Below are positions 1 to 6,933 of a DNA stretch of 8,050 nt, piece by piece. Under the pieces are notes generated by a model, which ran no database searches, had not been told where the DNA came from, and saw only the letters and a list, made by a program, of their open reading frames with translations. A program made the translations under genes and the position numbers. Positions within the stretch are counted from its first letter, which is position 1. Every line of letters begins with the position of its first letter. The stretch covers positions 1 to 8,050 of the forward strand of contig NZ_JACUUA010000148.1 in assembly GCF_014859565.1 (NCBI RefSeq). Reading direction: 5' to 3'. This stretch comes from Marinospirillum sp. Lineage in GTDB: Bacteria; Pseudomonadota; Gammaproteobacteria; Pseudomonadales; Halomonadaceae.

Positions 1-1
1 C

Positions 2-427
2 AAGGTGTACATCGAAGGCAAACTGCAGACTCGTAAATGGCAGAATCAGCAGGGCGTGGATCAGTACACTACCGAGGTTGTTGCCAGCGAACTGCAAATG
101 CTGGATGGTGCGTCTGGAAATGGCAATCAAGCTCCCGCCCCTCAGCAGCCCATGCAACAGCAACCCGTACACCAGCAGGCTCCGCAGCCACAACAACCAG
201 TGCAGCAGCATTACCAGCAGCAGCCACAACAGGCTCCACAACCACAGCATCAGCCCATGCAGCATCAGCCCATGCAGCAGCATTACCAGCAGGCCCCGGT
301 GCAACAGAGTCATCCGCAGGCCGCTCCGCAACAGCAACAGCCTCAACCACCTGTTAATGCCGGTGGTACACCAGGCGGGGTTTTCAATGATGACATCCCG
401 TTTGCGCGTGCTGAATTTGGCTGGTAA
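2..427 (+). CDS. ssb: Single-stranded DNA-binding protein SSB, 5' end missing
   Basis: The frame is open from the window edge, so only the end of the protein is seen, about 141 residues. It opens inside the last strands of the OB fold: [12 protein letters not shown] followed by DQYTTEVVA is the typical bacterial SSB segment that binds single-stranded DNA as a tetramer. A linker of about 80 residues follows, very rich in Gln, Pro and His with repeated QQP, QPMQ and QHYQQ units. It is the disordered linker of the family, here unusually long. The end carries the conserved tip DDIPF, which in other SSBs recruits replication and repair partners, but seven more residues (ARAEFGW) follow it. The GTG at position 5 is internal, not a start. 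The gene is closed by a strong terminator. An SSB on a conjugative element would cover single-stranded transfer or replication intermediates; that role is inferred. Confidence 0.93.
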   Translation, partial: KVYIEGKLQTRKWQNQQGVDQYTTEVVASELQMLDGASGNGNQAPAPQQPMQQQPVHQQAPQPQQPVQQHYQQQPQQAPQPQHQPMQHQPMQQHYQQAPVQQSHPQAAPQQQQPQPPVNAGGTPGGVFNDDIPFARAEFGW

Positions 428-438
428 AACAAGCACCT

Positions 439-475
439 AACACAAAAACCCCGTCCGGGGTTTTTGTGTTTTATC
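439..475 (+). terminator. Intrinsic terminator after ssb
   Basis: A perfect 14-bp inverted repeat, 439-452 with 457-470, surrounds the 4-nt loop GTCC. The stem has a CCCC/GGGG core flanked by A5/T5 and ends in a T-rich tail. It sits 11 nt after the ssb stop, so it separates ssb from the next gene. The A-rich left arm could let it work weakly on the opposite strand, but no minus-strand gene is nearby. Confidence 0.93.
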
Positions 476-528
476 GTTTTTGCCGTCGTTGATCGAGAGC
501 GTCAATTATATTTAGGCAGGGTGTCGGG

Positions 529-831
529 ATGCAATCCACACAAAATACCACTTTGGGAAAGATCAAGCTGTCAGAGCAGCTGGCTCAGCAAATGCAAGTG
601 AGCCAAGAGGCAGCTGAAACGCTTTACGATGCGTTTGTCAGCGAAGTCCGCTCCATGCTCTTGAAAGGCGTCAATGTTCGCCTGAACGGCGTTGGAACAA
701 TCAAGGTCAGCCATTATGAGGCTCGACTTCATACCAGTCCTGCCACAGGCCAGCCGGTTGCAAAGCCTGCGGGTCGACGCCTGCGCTTTACCATGGCGGA
801 GCCCATGAAGGATGCGCTAAACAATGGATAA
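529..831 (+). CDS. HU/IHF-family DNA-binding protein
   Basis: A 100-residue protein, close to the usual 90-100 for the family. Residues 11-45 match the N-terminal helical dimerisation part (KIKLSEQLAQ, then EAAETLYDAFVSEV). Residues 50-60 (VRLNGVGTIKV) match the conserved HU stretch with its G.GT turn. Residues 63-88 form the basic beta-arm, with HTSPATGQPV at the tip (Pro71 lies where HU and IHF have the DNA-intercalating proline) and AGRRLRF closing it. It is expected to bend DNA as a dimer. It diverges clearly from chromosomal HU and from IHF alpha or beta, so no symbol is given. GGCAGGG at 515-521 is a plausible ribosome site 7 nt before the ATG. A weak promoter-like stretch (TTGATC at 489, AT-rich 504-513) precedes it. 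It overlaps the next gene by 8 nt, so the two are probably translated together. Confidence 0.88.
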   Translation: MQSTQNTTLGKIKLSEQLAQQMQVSQEAAETLYDAFVSEVRSMLLKGVNVRLNGVGTIKVSHYEARLHTSPATGQPVAKPAGRRLRFTMAEPMKDALNNG

Positions 832-1576
832 ATCAACACTCACCCGCAGAGCGGTGTTAAAGGGTGGGCTGCTCGGGGCAGGACTGGTGATGTTGGCCGG
901 CTGCGCGGTTAACCAGCCACCCATTGATCAACGCCAAACCCATTTGCCGGGCATACGACCAATCCTTGTGCACACTGACCTGACTGCTGATCGACCGGCC
1001 AGTATTGCCGCGTGGCGCTTCCAGGATTCGGAGCGGGACACCATCGTTGCCGGACGACTTACACTGCAGAATGCCGCTGAAAGTCTGCGCATTGCGCAGA
1101 GGCGCGTGGAAGCCGTCTGGGGTGCTGATGCCCGAGTTGAGCCGGTATCCAGTCAGCATCCAGGGATTCATAATGCACCGGTGATGGTTGTGGTGCCCAA
1201 GGTGCTGCAGCGCACAGCTTTTGTGCCAACGATCAGTTTAACCAATCACCTTGAGCAGTGGCTTGAGCCGCTGCGCGAAACGGCAGCGCAGCTGCACTTG
1301 TCGGATCGCCGCCTGCCCAGCCACAGCTTGCATTTGGTGCTCTACCAAGATGCACTGACAAAGCGACGCAGCGGTCAGCTGCAACTGACTTCACCGCTAG
1401 AGCATCAGGCGCTTGAAGCGGCTCGACTGGCCGGCTGGCCACCCAATATGATAACTGTGCAGTTTCGGTTGAAAGCCGAAGGTCTGCAGGATCATATCGT
1501 GTTAAAGCCGGTATTCAGAGGGCATGAGTCCTGGGCGCTCTGGCCTGCGGGACTCGAAGGACAGCTGAAGCAGTAA
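824..1576 (+). CDS. Putative Tat-exported lipoprotein of unknown function
   Basis: A 250-residue protein whose N-terminus is a textbook lipoprotein signal. TRRAVLK at residues 7-13 resembles the twin-arginine consensus. A hydrophobic Gly-rich run follows, then the lipobox LAGC with Cys27 as lipidation site. Ala at +2 suggests the outer membrane rather than inner-membrane retention. The mature part has no domain I recognise. It looks soluble and mixed alpha/beta, with a VMVVVPKVL strand near residues 121-131 and possible helices rich in Leu, Ala and Arg. The ATG lies inside the last codons of the HU-like gene (AAGGA at 808-812 as ribosome site), and a terminator follows. Lipoproteins near conjugation genes often belong to the transfer channel, such as the DotC/DotD type, but I see no specific similarity and do not assign it. 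Confidence 0.82.
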   Translation: MDKSTLTRRAVLKGGLLGAGLVMLAGCAVNQPPIDQRQTHLPGIRPILVHTDLTADRPASIAAWRFQDSERDTIVAGRLTLQNAAESLRIAQRRVEAVWGADARVEPVSSQHPGIHNAPVMVVVPKVLQRTAFVPTISLTNHLEQWLEPLRETAAQLHLSDRRLPSHSLHLVLYQDALTKRRSGQLQLTSPLEHQALEAARLAGWPPNMITVQFRLKAEGLQDHIVLKPVFRGHESWALWPAGLEGQLKQ

Positions 1577-1605
1577 CTCGCTCCACCTTGGCCTTGGGTT
1601 GCTTG

Positions 1606-1636
1606 AAAAAAACCGCCTCTAAGGCGGTTTTTCTAT
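1606..1636 (+). terminator. Intrinsic terminator after the lipoprotein gene
   Basis: An 11-bp stem, AAAAACCGCCT at 1608-1618 with AGGCGGTTTTT at 1622-1632, closes a 3-nt loop. A T run forms its right arm. It lies 30 nt after the lipoprotein stop and directly before the -35 of the dnaB promoter, so it insulates the two units. Confidence 0.92.
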
Positions 1637-1667
1637 TGCAGGCTAAAAAAATACAGGATAACCTGTA
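1636..1667 (+). promoter_or_regulatory. Promoter and operator of the dnaB operon (site 1 of 3)
   Basis: TTGCAG at 1636-1641, 17 bp, then TAACCT at 1659-1664 form a candidate promoter with a predicted start near 1671. The -10 lies inside the near-palindrome TACAGG-ATAA-CCTGTA at 1652-1667. The same geometry recurs at 5149-5180 and 6832-6863. A protein bound here would cover the -10, so repression is the simplest reading. The regulator is not encoded in this window. Confidence 0.7.
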
Positions 1668-1728
1668 ATCAATATAAGGAGCGCTAATCCAGCCCTTCTG
1701 TTGACAAAGACCTACTGGGATCAAGTGC

Positions 1729-3264
1729 ATGTTTAATCCAGAAAATCCGCAATCCTATCCAATGCCCCCTGCTTCAGCCGGCAACCCTGCACCTGCTGTT
1801 CCACGTCAGTCAAACCCTAAAAAAAGCGAACCTTCTGGTACATACAAGCGGATGTACAGCGAAGAGTCCGAGCAAGCGTTACTTGGTGGGCTGCTGATTG
1901 ATCCGGGGCAAATGGCTGAAGTCTCCCAGATGATCAAGCCGGATCATTTCTTTATCCCGGCTCACCAGAAGATATTTGGCGCCATGGTGGAGATGGCTGT
2001 TGCCGATATGGGGCTTGACCCTTTAACGGTGGCAGAGTATGCGGGAATGGAGGCCGGTCAGGCCGAGTACCTGTACCAGATTGCCAGCAACACGTTTAAT
2101 CATGGCAATGCCTTGGCTTATGCCAAAGTGGTTTCGCGCTACCACCTGCGCAGAGAGACGCAGCGCGCTGCACGACAGATACAAGAGGCTGCAATGGATG
2201 GCAGCATCAAAGAAGAAGAGCTGGTAAGCCTCGTTCAGGGTATTGCGCTGAAAATGGACAGTGAAGGCGGGGTGAGTCGACCACAGCCCAAAACAGTGGC
2301 CGAGGCTGCTCCGGACTACTTAACACTGATTGAAGAGCGCATGGATAGCAACGGGAAGATCCTTGGAACCTCAACAGGATTGACCGACTTGGACGAGTTA
2401 ATTCATGGAATGAACCCCGGCGAACTCATTGTGGTTGCTGGGCGCCCTGCTATGGGCAAGACCACGCTTGCCATGAACTTCTGTAGCGCAGCGGCAAACA
2501 TGCTTCTTAATGATGCCATTGAGAAGGCACGAAAAAATGGCATAGAGCCACTGGCTGAAAAAAGCCCCAAACTGGATTTTGACGGGCATGTTCAGGTGTT
2601 CTCGCTGGAGATGCCAATCAATCAGCTAATGGATCGACTGGTTTCTAGCAACTCCGGCGTGACGATGACGCACATCATTCGAGGCACTACGCCTGAAAAT
2701 GAGATGGATGCCTTGCTTAGCACCATTACTCGCATTCGACTGCAGCCACTGGTTATGGATGACTCCCCCAAGCTCACCCCTTCATCCCTGCGCCTACGTG
2801 CCCGCGCCATGGCCGCCAAAATGGGAACCAAGCCCAAGCTGATTATGGTGGACTACCTGCAGTTGATGGAGTCGGGAAATCAGGGGCAGGGCGGTGGCAA
2901 CAGGACGCAGGAAATTTCAGATATTTCTCGTGGTTTAAAACTACTGGCTCGAGAAATGCAGTGTCCAGTTGTTGCTTTATCACAGCTTAATCGAGGTCTT
3001 GAGCAGCGGGTCAATAAGCGCCCCCTCATGTCCGACCTTCGCGAGAGCGGCAGTATTGAGCAAGATTCTGACGTAATTATCTTCACTTATCGGGATGAAG
3101 TGTATAACGAGGACACCGAATTCAAGGACATTGCTGAGCTGATTGTGGCCAAGCAGCGCCAGGGGTCGCCTGGCACAGTCAGGGTGGCATTTGATGGACC
3201 TAGGGTGCGCTTTCGCAACCTGGCTGCATCCCATTATGATCAAGGTGAGTCTCGGATTTATTAA
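1729..3264 (+). CDS. dnaB: Replicative DNA helicase, DnaB family
   Basis: A 511-residue protein with the full DnaB layout. Residues 1-40 are a Pro/Ser-rich extension. The N-terminal helical domain starts at EQALLGGLLID (49-58) with DHFFIPAHQKIF (72-83). The RecA-like motor has Walker A GRPAMGKTT (238-246, Lys244), FSLEMP (291-296), Walker B LIMVDYLQL (371-379, Asp375), SQLNRGLEQR (418-427), LRESGSIEQDSD (437-448) and the KQRQGSPGT segment (475-483) that carries the arginine finger in the family. It should unwind the replication fork as a hexamer. About 20-25 extra residues (roughly 262-286) lie between Walker A and the FSLEMP strand compared with E. coli DnaB. Translation probably starts at this ATG with a modest GGGA site at 1717-1720. 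It leads an operon with the PilT-like ATPase 23 nt downstream. A complete helicase suggests the element loads its own replisome. Confidence 0.95.
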   Translation: MFNPENPQSYPMPPASAGNPAPAVPRQSNPKKSEPSGTYKRMYSEESEQALLGGLLIDPGQMAEVSQMIKPDHFFIPAHQKIFGAMVEMAVADMGLDPLTVAEYAGMEAGQAEYLYQIASNTFNHGNALAYAKVVSRYHLRRETQRAARQIQEAAMDGSIKEEELVSLVQGIALKMDSEGGVSRPQPKTVAEAAPDYLTLIEERMDSNGKILGTSTGLTDLDELIHGMNPGELIVVAGRPAMGKTTLAMNFCSAAANMLLNDAIEKARKNGIEPLAEKSPKLDFDGHVQVFSLEMPINQLMDRLVSSNSGVTMTHIIRGTTPENEMDALLSTITRIRLQPLVMDDSPKLTPSSLRLRARAMAAKMGTKPKLIMVDYLQLMESGNQGQGGGNRTQEISDISRGLKLLAREMQCPVVALSQLNRGLEQRVNKRPLMSDLRESGSIEQDSDVIIFTYRDEVYNEDTEFKDIAELIVAKQRQGSPGTVRVAFDGPRVRFRNLAASHYDQGESRIY

Positions 3265-3287
3265 CCCCTGATCATCAAGGAACTCCC

Positions 3288-4460
3288 ATGGTTGCAGACA
3301 ACGCTCAGTCTTCAGATGTACACCAAACCGTGAGTCATTTGACTCACTGCACCCGGCAACTGATGACTATGGCAATAGAGGCAGGGTGCAGTGATCTGCA
3401 CCTGTCAAACATGACAGGCTTTCACGGCCGCCTCCATGGTGAACTGGTTCAGCCGGAAACACAGGGCATTTCAGATGCGCTGCTTGAGCGGCCCTGGACG
3501 CACCGAGAGTTTATTCAGGCGCTCAAGGGACTGGTCGGACAGGAGGCTCTGGATGCTCAAGCTGCAGGCATGAATACGGCATCCTTCGAGGTTATGGGTA
3601 AATCTCACTGGCCGGCAGAGATTGATGTGGTCATTCGCATGGGTTCGCTTGGCAACTGGCGACTCAATCTGTGCCAGTCCGATTTAAGTGGTTTCTCCTG
3701 CGCAATGCGTTTACTGCCAGACACCATACCGAATTTGGCGAGATTGCTTCCCGACCCTCTGCAGCACTGCCTGAATCCACTTAAAAATGTCATGGCGAAG
3801 CGATCAGGACTGCTTTTGGTGAGCGGAGCGACGGGCTCTGGCAAAAGCAGCACACTGGCCGGCATGATCAACCATATTAACAGTCATTACAGTCGCATGA
3901 TTGTCACTCTGGAAGATCCTGTTGAATTTCGACACACATCAAAGCGCAGCGTTGTTCGTCATCGGCAGGTTGAGGTGGACACACCTTCGTTTCGTCAGGG
4001 CTTGAAGTCGGCCTTGCGGCAAGATCCCGATGTCATCCTGATAGGAGAGCTTCGGGATGCAGAAACACTGAGCTTGGCGCTGACAGCAGCGGAAACAGGT
4101 CACCTTGTGCTTGCTACTGTTCATGCTCGAGACACTGAATCCACATTAACCCGGATCGTTGAGAGCTTTGAAGCCTCAAGGCAGTCACTGGTACGGCACC
4201 AGTTGGCTGCGTCACTGGTGGGCGTGATCAGCCAGCAGCTGATTATGCATAAGGATGGCGGCGGTCGGTCGCTAGTTCCAGAGATCGTATTACTTCCTTC
4301 GAATGATCAATACCCAGCGGCAAGAAACATTATTCGAGAAGGGCGCTTCCAAGAGCTTGAAAGTAGCCTGAATGGCATGAGGCAGATTGAGGGGTCGTTT
4401 TACCTCAGCAAAAAAGATGCACATGCGATTATTCACAAGGTCACGCCCTTGGCGTGGTAG
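3288..4460 (+). CDS. PilT-like secretion/pilus ATPase
   Basis: A 390-residue member of the PilT/VirB11 hexameric ATPase superfamily. The N-terminus has the PilT-type CSDLHLS (34-40). The motor shows Walker A GATGSGKSS (180-188, Lys186), the Asp box TLEDPVEF (207-214), Walker B DVILIGELRD (248-257), the His box TGHLVLATVHA (270-280) and AARNIIREGR (344-353), which resembles the PilT AIRNLIRE signature. The core is closer to PilT retraction ATPases than to VirB11. The segment between about residues 45 and 130 is longer than in PilT and is not recognisable. DotB/TraJ ATPases of IncI-type transfer systems belong to the same superfamily and are the main alternative. It would act at the inner membrane's cytoplasmic face. 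AAGGAA just upstream is a good ribosome site. Position between dnaB and an HD hydrolase is odd, since no other pilus or channel gene is in view. Confidence 0.87.
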   Translation: MVADNAQSSDVHQTVSHLTHCTRQLMTMAIEAGCSDLHLSNMTGFHGRLHGELVQPETQGISDALLERPWTHREFIQALKGLVGQEALDAQAAGMNTASFEVMGKSHWPAEIDVVIRMGSLGNWRLNLCQSDLSGFSCAMRLLPDTIPNLARLLPDPLQHCLNPLKNVMAKRSGLLLVSGATGSGKSSTLAGMINHINSHYSRMIVTLEDPVEFRHTSKRSVVRHRQVEVDTPSFRQGLKSALRQDPDVILIGELRDAETLSLALTAAETGHLVLATVHARDTESTLTRIVESFEASRQSLVRHQLAASLVGVISQQLIMHKDGGGRSLVPEIVLLPSNDQYPAARNIIREGRFQELESSLNGMRQIEGSFYLSKKDAHAIIHKVTPLAW

Positions 4461-4475
4461 AAAAGGAAAAAGAGT

Positions 4476-5138
4476 ATGCAGGCACCTTACAAAATGCCAT
4501 CCGGTTTTTATGTGGATCTGGAGAATCCGGTGCGTGAGCACATTGCGCTACAGGATATTGCCTGGAATTTGGCGGGTATTTGCCGCTTTGGAGGCTCCAC
4601 GAAAGAGCATTATTCAGTGGCGCAGCATTGTGTGGATATGGACAGCCTGCTACTCCGCTCGATTAATGAGGGTGTCAATATCTGGGATACCGATGTTCAG
4701 TCCCTGCTGAGCCAAGCCGCCAGCGATCTGGCGCTGCGAAAGCGTCTGCGAATGGAGGTGTTGCTGCATGATGCCAGCGAAGCGTACCTGGGGGATATAC
4801 CCTCACCCTTAAAAAAATTGATCCCTGAATACCAGAAGATAGAGCGCGAATGGACAGACGTGATACGTAGTGCCTTCAACTTGCCGCCCATGGATCAACC
4901 CGAGGATCAAGCGATCCATCAAGTGGTTCGCTGTTTGGATCATCTGGCGCTTCATATTGAGAGGCGCTGGGTTCAGCGAAGCGATGCAGAGGAGTGTCCG
5001 GCAAATGCCTGGGGTGATGAGTCGCCAGAGGTTAGCAATCTAGCTCAGCGCTGGCTGTCATCCATGGCAAACAATTTCTGGAGCCGTGATGAAGCGCGCA
5101 GAGCTTTTGAGGCGCGGTATCGAATCATTCAAAAATGA
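4476..5138 (+). CDS. HD-domain phosphohydrolase, YfbR-like 5'-nucleotidase family
   Basis: A 220-residue HD hydrolase. The metal-binding set is intact: YSVAQH with His51, then HDASEAYLGDIPSPLK (98-113) with His98, Asp99, Glu102 and Asp107, and Asp155 in CLDHL. The HDASE....GD spacing is exactly that of E. coli YfbR, which removes the phosphate from deoxynucleoside 5'-monophosphates. The region between His51 and His98 is longer than in YfbR (46 residues between instead of 34), and RFGG (37-40) precedes it. It is probably a cytoplasmic, metal-dependent nucleotide phosphatase. The substrate is not shown by sequence. It starts 15 nt after the ATPase gene with AGGA at 4464-4467, so it is the last gene of the dnaB operon. 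Control of nucleotide pools during element replication is one possible role, inferred from the operon. Confidence 0.85.
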   Translation: MQAPYKMPSGFYVDLENPVREHIALQDIAWNLAGICRFGGSTKEHYSVAQHCVDMDSLLLRSINEGVNIWDTDVQSLLSQAASDLALRKRLRMEVLLHDASEAYLGDIPSPLKKLIPEYQKIEREWTDVIRSAFNLPPMDQPEDQAIHQVVRCLDHLALHIERRWVQRSDAEECPANAWGDESPEVSNLAQRWLSSMANNFWSRDEARRAFEARYRIIQK

Positions 5139-5148
5139 AAGCTTACCA

Positions 5149-5180
5149 TTGATTGAAAATACTTTATAGGGTAACCTGTA
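5149..5180 (+). promoter_or_regulatory. Promoter and operator of the membrane/PP-loop operon (site 2 of 3)
   Basis: TTGATT at 5149-5154, 17 bp, then TAACCT at 5172-5177, with a predicted start near 5184. The -10 lies in the near-palindrome TATAGG-GTAA-CCTGTA at 5165-5180, flanked further by TA on the right. The relation of -35, spacer, -10 and palindrome is the same, base for base, as at sites 1 and 3. It begins only 11 nt after the HD gene, with no clear terminator between them. Confidence 0.7.
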
Positions 5181-5208
5181 TAGCAATGTTAACAGGGAGT
5201 CTTGATGT

Positions 5209-5550
5209 ATGTCGCAACTTGCAAAACAGATTACACCTTATTCTGAGAGTTCAGATGTTCATCTGCAACGGAGCCAGCGTGATATTGAGTATGTGCGCTT
5301 TTTGGGGCAAATCACCAAAGGCTTTAGCCTGATCTTTGCCCTTGTTTTTGGTGCTGTTGCTTTATTGCAAATGGTTCACCCTGTGTCATCACTGATTGGG
5401 ATTGACGGTGAAGTGCTGGCTTATGCAGCCGTGGGTTTATCGGCATTTTTTTTGGGCGTGTACCTGGCGTTGTCGCTGAGTACCGGTATGTCGGTCAGTA
5501 TTCAGCGTATCCGACCAGCCGTGCATGCAGGAGGCTGCAGTGGATCTTGA
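5209..5550 (+). CDS. Small membrane protein with two predicted transmembrane segments
   Basis: A 113-residue protein I do not recognise. A polar N-terminal part (about 1-36) is followed by two hydrophobic stretches, roughly 37-57 (FSLIFALVFGAVALLQMV in the core) and 68-91 (VLAYAAVGLSAFFLGVYLAL in the core). A short basic tail with SIQRIRP follows. The layout predicts a hairpin in the inner membrane. AGGGAG at 5194-5199 serves the ATG at 5209; a second ATG at 5205 is in another frame and reads only a short peptide. Its final codons overlap the next gene, whose ribosome site lies inside this one, so the two products are likely made in a coupled way and may work together. Confidence 0.72.
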   Translation: MSQLAKQITPYSESSDVHLQRSQRDIEYVRFLGQITKGFSLIFALVFGAVALLQMVHPVSSLIGIDGEVLAYAAVGLSAFFLGVYLALSLSTGMSVSIQRIRPAVHAGGCSGS

Positions 5551-6823
5551 ACTGTTAACTCCGAGCCGCTTTGCAGCTTCAAAGCCTTTTCCTGATCTCG
5601 CCACGGGTCGCATCTGGTCGATCTCTGGCGGCAAGGATAGCACTGCGACCCTGCTCTATGGTCGAGAATCCGGGATGCTAGATTTGACCGGGAATCGTTA
5701 TGTATTTGCTGATACCGGTAATGAGCATGATCTGACCTATGATTATGTGCGCTATCTGGCTGATGCCTTGCAGATTGATATTGACTGGGTGAAAGCAGAT
5801 TTCAGTAAAAAAATTGAAGTTAAAGCGAAGCATGTCCGTGAAAAATGGCCTGAAAAACTACTGAAGCAGTACACGGAGGGTCGTAAGGGTTATTGGAAAT
5901 TGCGAACGGGTATTACCACAAAAGAACAAGACGGCGTCCTTTTTTACAAAAAAGGCAAGAATTGGGTGCTGCTTCCTCCAGAGCCACTGGCTCCGGATCT
6001 TGATGTATATCAGATCGCTGGCCTGTATAAGTGGTTGCCAACAGTGGCTGGCGTATCGGAACTCAAGGCCAAGGCGCTGGCTGATGAGAAGATCGAGCTG
6101 GCACTGAGCGTTCTGGTGCCAACTGGCAATCCGTTTCTGGATATGTGCCTCTGGAAAGGCCGTTTCCCCTCGACTCGCGCCCGCTTCTGCACAGACCACC
6201 TGAAGATTGAGTGCATCGATGAGCAGGTTACTCACCCCATGCTTGAGAGTGGGGAATACCGGAGAATTGAGAGTTGGCAAGGCGTAAGGGCTGATGAGTC
6301 CTTTCAGCGCAGGGATCTTCCACTCTGGAGCAAAGAATTTGGCGATGATGAGACCGGAGAGGGTTTTTGGGTGCATCGCCCAATTATCAAGTGGACAGCT
6401 GAAGATGTTTTTGCAATGCACAAGCGACACGGCATCAAGCCAAACCCTCTTTACCTAAAGGGTATGGGGCGCGTTGGCTGTATGCCCTGTATCAATGCAA
6501 GGAAAGATGAGTTTAACGCCATTTCAAAACGCTTCCCTGAAGTCATTGAAAGGCTGCGCCTGTGGGAGCAACTTGTCTCAGAAGCGTCGCGCCGTGGCTC
6601 CTCAACCTTTTTTCCTTCAGTGGATCTGCCGGATATGCGTGATGCTGATCCGATGTTGATCAATCATGTTGATCATGGTGTTGATGCGCGAGTCCGCTGG
6701 GCTGCTACAGACTACAAATCCAAAAAAATGAATGGGCAGCAAGATTTGTTTTTATTGGCCAGCGATGCTGATGATCACAACGAGCCTTTATCCTGTTCAT
6801 CCATCTACGGGCTTTGTGGGTGA
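5540..6823 (+). CDS. PP-loop PAPS-reductase/DndC-like family protein
   Basis: About 427 residues from the chosen GTG. AGGAGG at 5529-5534 lies 5 nt before this GTG; the in-frame ATG at 5525 has no such site. SGGKDST at residues 29-35 is the PP-loop that binds ATP in PAPS reductases, DndC and ATP-sulfurylase-like enzymes. FADTG (56-60) follows as in CysH-like proteins. Other conserved-looking blocks are RFCTDHLK (215-222), GVRADES (248-254), HRPIIKWT (279-286) and GCMPC (313-317). The C-terminus ends with two more cysteines in LSC and GLCG. The scattered cysteines (216, 314, 317, 419, 426) could hold an iron-sulfur cluster, as in DndC; this is inference. The length exceeds a CysH, with a long insert between about 90 and 200. 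No other Dnd genes are nearby, so DNA sulfur modification is not supported. Similar orphan proteins occur in phages and plasmids. Confidence 0.85.
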   Translation: MDLELLTPSRFAASKPFPDLATGRIWSISGGKDSTATLLYGRESGMLDLTGNRYVFADTGNEHDLTYDYVRYLADALQIDIDWVKADFSKKIEVKAKHVREKWPEKLLKQYTEGRKGYWKLRTGITTKEQDGVLFYKKGKNWVLLPPEPLAPDLDVYQIAGLYKWLPTVAGVSELKAKALADEKIELALSVLVPTGNPFLDMCLWKGRFPSTRARFCTDHLKIECIDEQVTHPMLESGEYRRIESWQGVRADESFQRRDLPLWSKEFGDDETGEGFWVHRPIIKWTAEDVFAMHKRHGIKPNPLYLKGMGRVGCMPCINARKDEFNAISKRFPEVIERLRLWEQLVSEASRRGSSTFFPSVDLPDMRDADPMLINHVDHGVDARVRWAATDYKSKKMNGQQDLFLLASDADDHNEPLSCSSIYGLCG

Positions 6824-6831
6824 AATGTCTC

Positions 6832-6863
6832 TTGACGATTTATGCTATACAGGTTAATCTGTT
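6832..6863 (+). promoter_or_regulatory. Promoter and operator of the tmRNA gene (site 3 of 3)
   Basis: TTGACG at 6832-6837, 17 bp, then TAATCT at 6855-6860, with a predicted start near 6867. The -10 lies in the imperfect palindrome TACAGG-TTAA-TCTGTT at 6848-6863. It starts 8 nt after the stop of the PP-loop gene. A start near 6867 fits the expected 5' edge of the tmRNA acceptor piece, which supports both calls. Confidence 0.72.
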
Positions 6864-6933
6864 TATCAATGGCTGTATATCCGGTGAATTGGATGCTTGG
6901 CGGACGCGGGTTCAACTCCCGCCAGCTCCACCA

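Noticed and set aside
37..440. Long overlapping ORFs in other frames of the ssb tail
   Set aside because: They come from the low-complexity Gln/Pro repeat, giving Ala/Thr/Ser-rich translations with no family features.
1652..1667. LexA/SOS box
   Set aside because: The LexA site reads CTGT-N8-ACAG. The repeated palindrome has the halves the other way round, ACAGG then CCTGT, with a 4-bp centre.
1701..1706. Perfect TTGACA as the dnaB -35
   Set aside because: No acceptable -10 lies 16-18 bp downstream; the nearest AT-rich hexamer is inside the coding region at about 25 bp.
5858..6430. 190-codon antisense ORF
   Set aside because: It lies opposite a well-supported PP-loop gene and shows no recognisable motifs; it is a shadow frame.
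6902..6933. The tmRNA 3'-end sequence could be an attR scar of an element integrated into ssrA
   Set aside because: A matching 5' acceptor strand, D-loop, pseudoknot and tag frame follow after a self-complementary spacer, and the pieces pair across the gap. No second T arm with CAGCTCCACCA is seen downstream up to 8050, as a normal ssrA would need.
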